A DNA stretch of 45,501 nt from SZUA-229 sp041589455 (GTDB taxonomy: Bacteria; Pseudomonadota; Gammaproteobacteria; SZUA-229): assembly GCA_041589455.1 (NCBI GenBank), contig JBFHVQ010000018.1, positions 1-45,501 of the forward strand, written 5' to 3'. The notes below the pieces were generated by a model. That model was not told the DNA's origin and made no database searches. It saw only the letters and a list, made by a program, of their open reading frames with translations. The translations under genes were made by a program, and so were the position numbers. Shown in pieces: positions 1 through 7,740 of this stretch. Each line of letters opens with the position of its first letter. The stretch's first letter is position 1.

Positions 1-2188
1 CCTCACCACCATTATAGAGAGACCAGGTCAGTGGGATTGAAGGCTCAGCTACATTATTAACGGTATCTGTAAATGAACCTGTACCATCAGCATTGAGGAC
101 GATCGTTTCAAAGTTACCGCCACCAAAGTCTGCAACCCAGGTACCAACCACTTCTGTATTCACATCTGTGATTCCCAGAGAACCACCACAGTCATTCACT
201 TTGGCATTGAACATATCAAAGCTATCTAACTGGCCACCTGGTGTTGTATAGAAACAGTCAACAACTGGAGTCGTTGTAGACGCACCCGAAGCCGCAGCTA
301 CAGCCGCATCGATCAACGCTGTATCCATTGCTGCCAGTACATCATTCTGAGCAATCAGGTTACTCACGAAATCATCAAGGTCACTCAACGCATCACTTGA
401 ACCTGCCGGTGCAATTGTACCCTGACGAACAACGCCTTCATGCTCTGCAAAGAAGTGATCATCAGCTGCATCTTCAGTCGGTGCGTGTGCCGCAACAATC
501 GCATCCGGGTGATCAACAAATAGCAGCTGAACGCCATTAACCGTTGTCATTGACCAGGTGCCAGTACCGACATTGGTAAATGTACCATTTGACTCGGTGT
601 AGTAGTTAACTGCACCACCACTCACGACTTCAAACTGAAGACCATCGCCCAACCAGCGGAAGTGACCTGGCCAACTAGTGCCATCATTCACCCAGGCTGT
701 GGCTTCTGGCAGTTCACTTAATGCGCCATAAACTGTATTGGTATTCCAGTCGACCATGGTATTACAGTTGCCACTGGCTGTATAAGCTAGCTCAGTTGAA
801 CCACACCAGTCACTGAACCACAGGCTGTAATCACCACCATAGGTTTCAGTACCCGTTATCGCTTCAGCACCTGCACTAAAGGTGGCAGCTGGGTCGACAA
901 TACTCGCCAATGTTGTATTACCTAAGCCATTAATATAGCTGCTGATATTCTGACCTGAAATATCGGTTACTACAATATTGGAGACCGTCCAGTCGCCATA
1001 TGCTTCGGAAATAGTAACCGTACCTGCGGTTTCATCATACGTGACCGGGTTTCCTGAGAAATCGGCATCGGTTACCGCTAACCAGGTACCATCTGCCTGC
1101 AGCACATAGTCTTCTATTGCACCCGAATTTACATTCGCGACCCAGGTGTGAGTACTGAAATCATAGTTATCGTACTCATCCACAGTCAGGCCATTAACCG
1201 CCTTGAATACACCAGCATCCATCCACTGATCAAACTCTTCAATTACCGCAGCTGTGTAATACAGGCCAGACTCAAACAGTGTCTGTACAACCGCAGTTGG
1301 TTCTGGTGTTGGCTCAGGCTCAGGGGCTGGCTCATCGACCACTTCCTGGTCAATGATTTCCTGTTCGATTGTTGTAGTATCTACAGTCACATCTGCAGTG
1401 GTCGCAACCAGCTCAGCATCGTATGTATTTGTCGCTACTGCATCATCGATTGCCGCATCAATCGCAGTCAGTTCAGCTATTACTGCAGCAACAATGGTAT
1501 TGATTAATGAGTCAAGATCCGTGGATGCATCGAAGGTAATGGTTGTATCGTTTGCTACCAGCTCGATATTATCGGCAATATGAATTGCAGTAACCTGTGC
1601 CACCTGGTGCATATTGGTATATGCCGCCTGATTAGGATCAGTATCATCATTGGATGCTGCTACATAGTCTTCAAACAGTGATACAGCTGTTGGGTCCTGA
1701 CCCATTTCAGCCAGAATCTGTGCTTCAATCACATCGGGGTCACCGCCGTTATTGGCATCTATCTGACCCTGAACCATGGTGGTTAACGGGCTAACAAATG
1801 CGCCACGACCAGCTGGTGCAGACAGTGTATAAGGCTTGGTTACATTGGAGCCTGTATCTTCATCGATGGTGTCCGTAGTAACAGTAACAACGACTGGGTA
1901 GGCATCGATCTGCGCCTGAGTTGCGTCCAGAGAGTAAGCTCCACCGGCACCTGAAGTCGTTGACGGTTCACCATCATCACACACCAGGTTGTCATTTAGG
2001 TCCAGACAGACCGTCGCATTGCTCAGGTAACCATCCGCTACTTTACCCGACAGGGTTGTCGTTACAGATTGCTGGGCTGCAGGTGTTGAATCATCACCAC
2101 CGCCACCGCCACAGGCAGAAAGGCCTAACGCTGAAGCGATTGCCAAAGGCAATACTCCATATTTCATCATACGTTGTTTGATAACCAT
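1..2188 (-). CDS. Large secreted lipoprotein, C-terminus beyond window edge
   Basis: An open frame of 729 codons runs without a stop from an ATG at 2188 to the left edge, so the C-terminus is missing. The N-terminus is a lipoprotein signal: a hydrophobic stretch ending in LSAC at about residues 22-25, followed by a Gly-rich linker. Residues about 44-75 contain SGKVADGYLSNATVCLDLN and a following Asp-rich CDDGEP stretch, a carboxypeptidase-regulatory/Ig-like start common in gammaproteobacterial surface lipoproteins. Around residue 285 lies a Pro-Glu-rich linker. Two similar beta-rich segments follow, at about 345-372 and 678-705, each with a WVA...LxADGT pattern, suggesting a repeated lipocalin-like or beta-sandwich unit. 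A GGAG sequence lies about 11 bases before the start. The substrate is unknown; the likely location is the outer membrane surface or periplasm. Confidence 0.85.
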   Translation of the reverse strand, partial: MVIKQRMMKYGVLPLAIASALGLSACGGGGGDDSTPAAQQSVTTTLSGKVADGYLSNATVCLDLNDNLVCDDGEPSTTSGAGGAYSLDATQAQIDAYPVVVTVTTDTIDEDTGSNVTKPYTLSAPAGRGAFVSPLTTMVQGQIDANNGGDPDVIEAQILAEMGQDPTAVSLFEDYVAASNDDTDPNQAAYTNMHQVAQVTAIHIADNIELVANDTTITFDASTDLDSLINTIVAAVIAELTAIDAAIDDAVATNTYDAELVATTADVTVDTTTIEQEIIDQEVVDEPAPEPEPTPEPTAVVQTLFESGLYYTAAVIEEFDQWMDAGVFKAVNGLTVDEYDNYDFSTHTWVANVNSGAIEDYVLQADGTWLAVTDADFSGNPVTYDETAGTVTISEAYGDWTVSNIVVTDISGQNISSYINGLGNTTLASIVDPAATFSAGAEAITGTETYGGDYSLWFSDWCGSTELAYTASGNCNTMVDWNTNTVYGALSELPEATAWVNDGTSWPGHFRWLGDGLQFEVVSGGAVNYYTESNGTFTNVGTGTWSMTTVNGVQLLFVDHPDAIVAAHAPTEDAADDHFFAEHEGVVRQGTIAPAGSSDALSDLDDFVSNLIAQNDVLAAMDTALIDAAVAAASGASTTTPVVDCFYTTPGGQLDSFDMFNAKVNDCGGSLGITDVNTEVVGTWVADFGGGNFETIVLNADGTGSFTDTVNNVAEPSIPLTWSLYNGGE

Positions 2189-2610
2189 CGGTATGTTTAC
2201 TCCGTTGTTAAAAGGACATGTTAACTGAGCTCTGACACTCAAAAAAAGTCTGATAGAGCTAAACTGACACATCCTGCACTTACTGACAAATGAGAAACAA
2301 TACCAATTTAATAAGCTCTATTGTTATTACCGTTATTTTACGAACTTTGCACCGGACATTATACTAGCAAAAAAATAACCTCAAAAAATCACCAGTTTAG
2401 GTGGTTGAATTTTTACTTGAAATATTATAGTGCTAACGACTTAAACTCAAGCCTTCTGCTTTTTCTCTAACTCAGTTGCTATTATCTACTTTACGTGAAA
2501 TTTACTGCAATACGTGGATATTTATTAAATCGGCATAAGCCTCGCGGCATGACAATTGGTATTTATAAACCGATAACCGGCCAGAACTTTTATCCACTGC
2601 ACGCACAGTT
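2189..2610. other. AT-rich intergenic region with no gene
   Basis: This 422-base gap lies between two minus-strand genes. It holds the ribosome-binding site and candidate promoter of the large lipoprotein. A 71-codon frame crossing 2502-2717 overlaps the cysteine protein gene in another frame, has no recognisable features and is not called. I see no RNA gene or terminator with a clear T-run. Confidence 0.5.
2358..2386 (-). promoter_or_regulatory. Candidate promoter of the large lipoprotein gene
   Basis: On the minus strand a perfect TATAAT -10 box lies at 2358-2363. A weak -35 (TTTTGA) lies 17 bases upstream, across a T-rich spacer. It would give an mRNA leader of about 160 bases before the ATG at 2188. 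The -10 is convincing and the -35 is not. Confidence 0.4.
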
Positions 2611-3093
2611 TTATAGCATTTCAACAACCCAGCGCGCCACCATTCCTGATGCATGAGCGCACTGTATGCCTCTGTCCTTACTGAACTGTGAATATTGATC
2701 CGCGTCCCACATATCATAGGTTTTACCGGTAAACTGTTGTTGAAGCTGCTGGCAGGTAACCCCCTTGAACTCTTCCCTGAATTTGTCCACCAGCTCTTTG
2801 CCCTTGGTAAAGTTCAGGATCGCTTTACCTTTATTTAGTTTATCTCGGTCTCTGCCACGTTTAGCACTCAGGGCAATCAGGCCACCGGCTAATGCACCAC
2901 AGGTGCCTTCCCCCATCAAACCACCGCCACCTGACAAGCCATGACTGGCCTTTATGGTTTTATCATCAATAATACCGACCGCTTCCTGTACAGCACTGAG
3001 TACACATTGCGGGCAACACCCGTAATCGATTTCATAACATACTGCGTTTTCATAAACCTCATCTGCTAAAGCGGCCTTATCTTCTGCATTCAT
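2611..3093 (-). CDS. C_GCAxxG_C_C family redox-type cysteine protein
   Basis: A 160-residue protein. The start is set at the ATG at 3093 because GGAGGG lies 7 bases before it; an upstream in-frame ATG at 3129 has no such site. Cysteines are arranged as C19, C26-C27-xx-C30, then GTCGALAGG with Cys65, then two more single cysteines near the C-terminus. This matches the C_GCAxxG_C_C family of putative redox-active proteins (PF09719). There is no signal peptide, so it is probably cytoplasmic. Family members are thought to be redox-active or metal-binding, but no reaction is established. The neighbours give no pathway clue. The family call is good; the function is unknown. Confidence 0.8.
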   Translation of the reverse strand: MNAEDKAALADEVYENAVCYEIDYGCCPQCVLSAVQEAVGIIDDKTIKASHGLSGGGGLMGEGTCGALAGGLIALSAKRGRDRDKLNKGKAILNFTKGKELVDKFREEFKGVTCQQLQQQFTGKTYDMWDADQYSQFSKDRGIQCAHASGMVARWVVEML

Positions 3094-3365
3094 TATTATG
3101 CCCTCCAGATTCATAACAATTATTAGCATATGCTTATATATATCTGATTGATATATCTCAAGATTTTACTTATGAGAGAATATTAATCGGCAAGATATTA
3201 ATTGAAGATTGTTAAATAAATCATTGTTTTTATAAAATATATAGCTTTGATATTAATAAATTACATTAATTCTAATCATCAGTCGTCTACGACTATATCG
3301 TCGCGCAAGTCGATTACTGATAAGAAATACGGAATATGTATTGCAATATCCTTATATTTTTAAGG
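3094..3365. other. Very AT-rich intergenic region
   Basis: This stretch lies between the divergent cysteine-protein gene (minus) and the small membrane-protein unit (plus). It contains a small perfect inverted repeat, AGTCGT-CT-ACGACT, near 3280-3295, and otherwise nothing I can interpret. It must carry the promoter of the cysteine protein, which I could not place with confidence. Confidence 0.4.
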
Positions 3366-3393
3366 TTGAATATAGATAAAAAAACACTAGAAT
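3366..3393 (+). promoter_or_regulatory. Candidate sigma-70 promoter of the 38-codon gene
   Basis: TTGAAT at 3366-3371 (4 of 6 to the -35 consensus) and TAGAAT at 3388-3393 (5 of 6 to the -10) are separated by 16 bases. Transcription would start near 3400, about 42 bases before the small ORF. Confidence 0.45.
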
Positions 3394-3441
3394 TTCTGCT
3401 GCTATAAATTTCCCCCCTATTCGAAAAGAGAGATTAACACT

Positions 3442-3558
3442 ATGGATTCAACTGTAATATTCACCATCGTCTGTGTAATTGGTAGCGTTGCTGTAATGGC
3501 GACATTAGGTTATCGAATCACTCGACTGATGAAAACATGTGATTCATCGAATCTGTAA
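3442..3558 (+). CDS. Small single-span membrane protein (38 aa)
   Basis: ATG at 3442 to TAA at 3556-3558. The product begins MDSTVIFTIVCVIGSV and continues with one uninterrupted hydrophobic segment (about residues 4-22), a basic stretch (RITRLMK, about 25-31) and a short polar tail. That composition fits a one-pass inner-membrane microprotein with its C-terminus on the cytoplasmic side. A GAGAG purine stretch lies about 10 bases upstream. The gene sits between a plausible promoter (3366-3393) and a strong intrinsic terminator (3616-3650), which makes it a complete monocistronic unit. No homologue is recognised. The alternative is that the transcript acts as a small RNA. Confidence 0.55.
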   Translation: MDSTVIFTIVCVIGSVAVMATLGYRITRLMKTCDSSNL

Positions 3559-3615
3559 ACACTGACTCAAAAGTGAAATATTCATGAGGTTCTAACGCCT
3601 CAGCTGAGTATGCTA

Positions 3616-3650
3616 AAAAAGCCCCAGGTATTACACTTTTGGGGCTTTTT
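3616..3650 (+). terminator. Intrinsic terminator after the 38-codon gene
   Basis: A 10-bp perfect stem, AAAAAGCCCC (3616-3625) with GGGGCTTTTT (3641-3650), has a 15-base loop and ends in a T-run on the plus strand. A-runs at the other side mean it could also work for the minus strand. Confidence 0.85.
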
Positions 3651-3920
3651 ATTTGACTGGAATTTGTATCCCTGTTTAGGGTTTTCGTACTTATTATGTT
3701 TACTAGACACTCCCATAGATTTATACCTAATTGAGAGTCTTGAGCTTCAACTTATCAAGTTGGTCTTAAGCGCTGGTTTTATAGTTGCTGTGACTATTGT
3801 TTGATTTTGTACTGTGAGCTACTTTCTCATTAGCATGAGATAAAATTATTTCCATTTTGAGTAGCTGTTATGCGTGGCGAGTCCTGATATTCCTCACGAG
3901 CCCTGTTCTAACTACTTACC

Positions 3921-3978
3921 GTCATCCCCGAATGCTTTTGTCAGGGACCCAGCTGTTTGTTATCAAGTCCATCGTGAC
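3921..3978 (+). repeat. Dispersed repeat copy, GTCATCCCCGAATG family
   Basis: It begins with GTCATCCCCGAATG, identical over 14 bases to the start of the copy at 42241. Both continue with a CCCCG/CGGGG-type or CCC/GGG dyad and end in a GAC motif (GTGAC here, AATGAC there). Elements with GTCATCCCCG ends are widespread non-coding dispersed repeats in proteobacterial genomes. It directly abuts the inverted element at 3981. Confidence 0.6.
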
Positions 3979-4200
3979 ATTAGTGCCAGGCATCTTTTAT
4001 TTCGCCTTTATGGCGACCTACTTTCTTGTCTATTGCAACAAGAAAGTAGGCAAAGAAGTACCACTCCCGATAGCCTTAGCCATACCCCTGTATACAGCAA
4101 CAGGGGTCCCCGAAAATTATGCAGAGGGTCTAATTGTTTATTGGCCTCATTATCTTCGTGCCCGGGTCGAGCAGATGCACCTTCCAGGCTTACAGCCCTC

Positions 4201-4222
4201 AAAATCACATCCCTGTGATTTT
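4201..4222. repeat. Perfect hairpin, left half of inverted element
   Basis: AAAATCACA-TCCC-TGTGATTTT: 9-bp perfect arms with a 4-base loop. It is followed by GCCCCTGC. It corresponds, inverted, to the hairpin at 4394-4417. Confidence 0.7.
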
Positions 4223-4393
4223 GCCCCTGCAGGTATACAATTTTCAGCAAGGCCAAGGGGAACCTGCTACAAGCTGGTAAATATCTTATTTCTTTTCAGT
4301 ATTCTCATCGCTTTAATTTTTTCTGTCGTGAAATAGCAGGGCCTTCTATAAGTTCCCCCTTATCGCTTGCCAGACAGGCTTTTTAAGCAGGAG

Positions 4394-4417
4394 CGATTTC
4401 ACAGGGATGTGAAATCG
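4394..4417. repeat. Perfect hairpin, right half of inverted element
   Basis: CGATTTCACA-GGGA-TGTGAAATCG: 10-bp perfect arms with a 4-base loop. It is preceded by GCAGGAG, so its reverse complement matches the left-half hairpin and its GCCCCTGC flank. Confidence 0.7.
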
Positions 4418-4913
4418 AGGTCTGCTGAGACTGATGGCGATTAATGTATTTGGAACAAATAAAAACAGGCTCTGCCTGGCCCAGAGGGTGAGCCAGAGGG
4501 AAGAAGCTCATAATCAGTACGACCCGGTAACGATGACATTAAAACAACAGCATGTATGCAAAATAAAGATGTGACTAAACCTGTCAGGGAACACTCATTG
4601 CTTTTTATGAGGGCAAGCGGTAATAAGCGTTGTGTGCCGCGTACTTTCTATTGCGTGTCCTCTACACACGCAAGTACGGGTGGCATTTTCTTGCCTACTT
4701 CTTTGTTGCTATAGACAATGAAGAAGGTTGCCATAAAGTCAAAAACATCAGGCACTAAATTCACTATAAGCGTAGAATAAAAAGACGCGTTCTCCAACAC
4801 ATTCAGAGAAAGGTGATGCTATTAGAACAGAAACCATAGAACTGGAAGAGAATAAAGCTATCAAAAACGAACTTATACAGGGTTATTCCTGGATCAGGGA
4901 AGATAAAACCCAG

Positions 4914-5684
4914 TTATCGCACAATCCCACGTTCAGAATTATTAATAAAATCAGCAAGCATCTTTACTTCTGGGTATTTGGCTATTAAATCACTGGCTTC
5001 CTGCATTGCTTCAGCCCGTGGTTTCTTCGAACGAATCAGCATTTTATAAGCATTAACAATCGCACGAATAACTTCGTCATTATAACCATGGCGTTTGAGG
5101 CCTACTTTATTTATACCACCGGCCTTACCATAACTACTGGCTACGACTACATATGGAGGAACATCCTGATTAATAATTGATCCCATGCTGGTGAAACAAT
5201 GTGAGCCAATTTTTGAAAACTGATGCACAAGAGTAAATCCACCCAATATGGCATGCTCGCCAACTTCTACATGTCCTGCACAGGAGGCAGAATTAGCAAA
5301 AATATTATGGTCGCCGATTAGACAATCATGAGCGATATGAACACCTGCCATTAACAGATTATTATTACCCAAACGGGTAATTCCACCACCATCAACTGTA
5401 CCCCGTGACATGGTAACATTTTCACGTATGGTATTAGTATCGCCTATTTCTAGCAGAGTCGATTCATCGTTATATTTAAGATCCTGGGGATCACCACCAA
5501 GCGATGCAAAAGAATATATTTTATTATGTTTGCCAATAGTACAGGGACCATTAATCACTACATGAGGTGCGATCCAGGTACCTTCATCAATTTCTACATT
5601 AGCACCAATGATACTATATGCGCCAATCTCTACACTGGATGCGATCTTGGCTGTCTCATCGATTATTGCAGTCTGATGTATCAC
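4914..5684 (-). CDS. lpxA: UDP-N-acetylglucosamine acyltransferase LpxA
   Basis: Cytoplasmic trimeric acyltransferase that transfers a 3-hydroxyacyl chain from ACP to the 3-OH of UDP-GlcNAc, the first step of lipid A synthesis. The 256 residues show left-handed beta-helix hexapeptide repeats in residues 1-180 and a helical C-terminal domain (about 190-256). The active-site HIAHD gives His119, equivalent to E. coli His125, and His116. The position equivalent to the E. coli acyl-ruler Gly173 is Met167 here (TSMGS); Pseudomonas aeruginosa also has Met there and adds a C10 chain. The gene is the last of the minus-strand cluster, 48 bases after fabZ. The usual next gene, lpxB, is not present. Confidence 0.97.
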   Translation of the reverse strand: MIHQTAIIDETAKIASSVEIGAYSIIGANVEIDEGTWIAPHVVINGPCTIGKHNKIYSFASLGGDPQDLKYNDESTLLEIGDTNTIRENVTMSRGTVDGGGITRLGNNNLLMAGVHIAHDCLIGDHNIFANSASCAGHVEVGEHAILGGFTLVHQFSKIGSHCFTSMGSIINQDVPPYVVVASSYGKAGGINKVGLKRHGYNDEVIRAIVNAYKMLIRSKKPRAEAMQEASDLIAKYPEVKMLADFINNSERGIVR

Positions 5685-5732
5685 CTCAGGCTCCCTATAC
5701 TAAAAAATCTACTCTGCTAACTTATCTAGCTA

Positions 5733-6182
5733 TTATTCTGGCTTATCAGTAGCTGCACACATAATTGTCGCACTAGCAGCTAATTCATCACCCACCATAG
5801 CTTTACAGTCAAATTTCCAGATTGAGCGTGAACGCTTAAGAAGCTCAACCTTGAGCGTTAACACATCACCCGGTACTACCTGCCTCTTAAAACGAGCACC
5901 ATCAATACCAACAAACAGATACAACTGATCTTCACTAGGATCATCATCCATTGTCTTAAAACCAAGTAAGCCCGTGGCCTGAGCCAGTGCTTCCATAATT
6001 AACACACCTGGCATTACAGGGTAATCAGGAAAATGCCCCTGGAAAAATGGTTCGTTGATCGTCACATTTTTAACAGCTGTCAGGTGCTTACCAGCTTCAT
6101 AATCAACCACCTTATCGACAAGTAGAAAGGGGTAACGATGTGCTAGAAATTTCTTAATTTCGCCAATATTCATTGTGTTCAC
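5733..6182 (-). CDS. fabZ: 3-hydroxyacyl-ACP dehydratase FabZ
   Basis: Dehydrates 3-hydroxyacyl-ACP in the fatty acid elongation cycle and competes with LpxA/LpxD for the same substrate, which explains their linkage. It is a single hot-dog domain with HRYPFLLVD near residue 15, the catalytic His50 in FFQGHFP and Glu64 in LIMEALAQATG, then a FVGIDGARFKRQV block. The start is uncertain. A GTG at 6182 has GAGG 6 bases upstream and is preferred; an ATG at 6173 is 9 bases downstream; a TTG at 6194 overlaps the lpxD stop and is unlikely. From the GTG the product is 149 residues, normal for the family. Confidence 0.95.
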   Translation of the reverse strand: MNTMNIGEIKKFLAHRYPFLLVDKVVDYEAGKHLTAVKNVTINEPFFQGHFPDYPVMPGVLIMEALAQATGLLGFKTMDDDPSEDQLYLFVGIDGARFKRQVVPGDVLTLKVELLKRSRSIWKFDCKAMVGDELAASATIMCAATDKPE

Positions 6183-6190
6183 AAAACACC

Positions 6191-7213
6191 TCAACTTTTA
6201 TCTTCAATTTTTTTTTCAAGCTGGCGAATACGTCGCGCCAATTCATCCAGTTGTCTAAATCTAGCACTATTTTTGCGCCAGGTACGTGTATCATCAATAG
6301 GCGTATTAGATGAATATGAACCTGCTACTGTTAGTGACTTAGAAACCAGTGACATGGCCGTGACTATAACATTATCAGCAATCTCAATATGATCTTTTAC
6401 GCCCGTCATACCACCAAATATACAGTTCTTACCTATTTTAGTGCTACCTGCTATACCAACACCTCTGGACATAATGGTGTTTTCTCCAACTACAACATTA
6501 TGAGCAATTTGCACATGATTATCCAGCTTTACACCATCCGCGACTACAGTATCATTAAGAGCCCCTCTATCAACGACTGAGCAGGCACCTATTTCAACTT
6601 TATTACCAATAACAGCCCTACCAACCTGAGGTATTTTTAACCACTCGCCTTTATCATGCTCAAAACCAAATCCATCAGCCCCGATGACAGTAGATGAATG
6701 AATAATGCACTCATCACCAATAACACAGTCATGATAGACCGTCACATTAGCATAGAGCTGAGTGTCTCGACCAATTATACTGTTCTTACCAATCACACAG
6801 CCCTCAGATATAACCGTGTTTTCACCTATAACAGCACCACTTTGTATTACAGCCTTCGCAGCAATAGTCGCAGAAGGATCTACAGTTGCGTCTGTAGCGA
6901 CGATGGCAGATGCGTGTATACCTGGCTGATACTTACAGGCAGGATAGAATACACTCAGTAATTTTGCATAACTTGCTCGAGGGTTATCTACAATAATCGA
7001 AGCAACCGGGGAAATTTCAACTAAGTCATGCTTGAGAATAACCGCACTTGCACTCGTTTCTTTAAGCTGCTGTATATATTTAGGACTATTTACAAAGCAG
7101 ATATCACCCTGTTTTGCCGCCTCTATTGAAGCGATCGCCTTGATTTCAACAGCAGGATCACCCACCAGTTGAGCATCTAACAAATCCGCAATTTGCTGTA
7201 CGGTATAGATCAT
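6191..7213 (-). CDS. lpxD: UDP-3-O-(3-hydroxyacyl)glucosamine N-acyltransferase LpxD
   Basis: Adds the second 3-hydroxyacyl chain, at N-2 of UDP-3-O-acylglucosamine, in lipid A synthesis. The 340 residues match the family length. An N-terminal uridine-binding domain (about 1-100, with a DICFVNSPKY segment) is followed by a long hexapeptide-repeat beta-helix and a C-terminal helix (RQLDELARRIRQLEKK). The catalytic histidine region is LDNHVQIAHNVVVGE. The ATG at 7213 is preferred over the in-frame TTG at 7219; neither has a clear Shine-Dalgarno site, which suggests translational coupling to skp, whose stop is 12 bases upstream. The stop lies just before the fabZ start. Confidence 0.96.
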   Translation of the reverse strand: MIYTVQQIADLLDAQLVGDPAVEIKAIASIEAAKQGDICFVNSPKYIQQLKETSASAVILKHDLVEISPVASIIVDNPRASYAKLLSVFYPACKYQPGIHASAIVATDATVDPSATIAAKAVIQSGAVIGENTVISEGCVIGKNSIIGRDTQLYANVTVYHDCVIGDECIIHSSTVIGADGFGFEHDKGEWLKIPQVGRAVIGNKVEIGACSVVDRGALNDTVVADGVKLDNHVQIAHNVVVGENTIMSRGVGIAGSTKIGKNCIFGGMTGVKDHIEIADNVIVTAMSLVSKSLTVAGSYSSNTPIDDTRTWRKNSARFRQLDELARRIRQLEKKIEDKS

Positions 7214-7225
7214 AGTCAAGTTAGT

Positions 7226-7729
7226 TTAGTTAGCTTTTTTATTAACCCTGGATAGAATATCATCGGTAATATCGAGTTTAGAAGATACATACATGACGCC
7301 CTCATTAACAATGAGATCAAACTTCTTGTCTTCTGCGTAACCTTTAGTGACTTCAAATACAATTTGTCTAAAGTCAGTCATTTCACGATTACGTACTTCC
7401 TGAAGTTCTTTCTCAAGCGCCATACCCTTAGTACGATATTCTGCAACCATGTCCTGAAGCTTTGTCTTAGATTTAGTTAATTTACTTTCTGACATCAAAA
7501 GCTCATTAGTTTTAATTTCTTTTTCCAGAGCCTTGATATCAACGACTAGCTTTTCTAATTCATTTTTTGGCCCACTAAATTTATCTTCAATCATTTTGTC
7601 GATACCTTTAGCTTTTGCATACTCATTAAACAATCGAGTCACATTCACAAAACCGATTTTTTCTGCACTGACTGCCAATGGCACTGCCGTTACAGAAAAC
7701 AAAGTTAACGCCAATAATAATTTCTTCAT
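7226..7729 (-). CDS. skp: Periplasmic chaperone Skp/OmpH
   Basis: Trimeric periplasmic holdase that carries unfolded outer-membrane proteins to the BAM complex. The 167 residues begin with a classic signal peptide (MKKLLLALTLFSVTAVPLAVSA, cleavage predicted after residue 22), then the family opening KIGFVNVTRLF. A Lys/Glu-rich antiparallel coiled coil (about 40-135) forms the tentacles, and FDLIVNEGVMYVS forms the C-terminal body strand. It sits 11 bases after bamA, the usual order bamA-skp-lpxD. Confidence 0.95.
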   Translation of the reverse strand: MKKLLLALTLFSVTAVPLAVSAEKIGFVNVTRLFNEYAKAKGIDKMIEDKFSGPKNELEKLVVDIKALEKEIKTNELLMSESKLTKSKTKLQDMVAEYRTKGMALEKELQEVRNREMTDFRQIVFEVTKGYAEDKKFDLIVNEGVMYVSSKLDITDDILSRVNKKAN

Positions 7730-7740
7730 TTATACTTCTC

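Larger units (their letters stand above)
3981..4757. repeat. Imperfect inverted-repeat element, no transposase
   Basis: The left end (3981 to about 4070) reads TAGTGCC...CTTTATGGC...TTGTCTAT-GCAACA...AAGTAGGCAA. The reverse complement of the right end (4757 back to about 4670) reads the same series of words with scattered mismatches. Further inside, the halves again match inversely around two near-identical hairpins (4201-4222 and 4394-4417) and GCCCCTGC/GCTCCTGC flanks. The structure therefore spans most of 777 bases, as two diverged copies of a repeat facing each other or as a MITE-like element. The left arm also holds a perfect 12-bp hairpin, CTACTTTCTTGT/ACAAGAAAGTAG, at 4018-4049. No transposase frame is present. 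Confidence 0.6.
3651..4913. other. Long non-coding region made largely of repeats
   Basis: About 1.26 kb between the small membrane-protein unit and the 3' end of lpxA. Several frames of 60-160 codons are open, but they cross perfect hairpins and dispersed repeats and lack protein-like composition, so none is called. The contents are a dispersed repeat at 3921-3978, an imperfect inverted-repeat element at 3981-4757, and perfect hairpins at 4018-4049, 4201-4222 and 4394-4417. The last 150 bases before lpxA show nothing. Confidence 0.6.

Noticed and set aside
1148..2181. Plus-strand frames of 76-119 codons inside the first 2.2 kb
   Set aside because: They lie opposite the uninterrupted minus-strand lipoprotein frame, which has a signal peptide and lipobox; they are shadows of it.
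2502..2717. 71-codon minus-strand frame overlapping the cysteine-protein gene
   Set aside because: It is a different frame of the same DNA, without domain features or a start site.
3610..3804. 64-codon frame with hydrophobic product
   Set aside because: It begins inside the intrinsic terminator at 3616-3650 and has no ribosome-binding site.
3857..4336. 159-codon open frame on the plus strand
   Set aside because: It runs through the inverted element and two perfect hairpins, and similar translations arise from any copy of this kind of repeat. Its composition is not protein-like and no Shine-Dalgarno site is seen.
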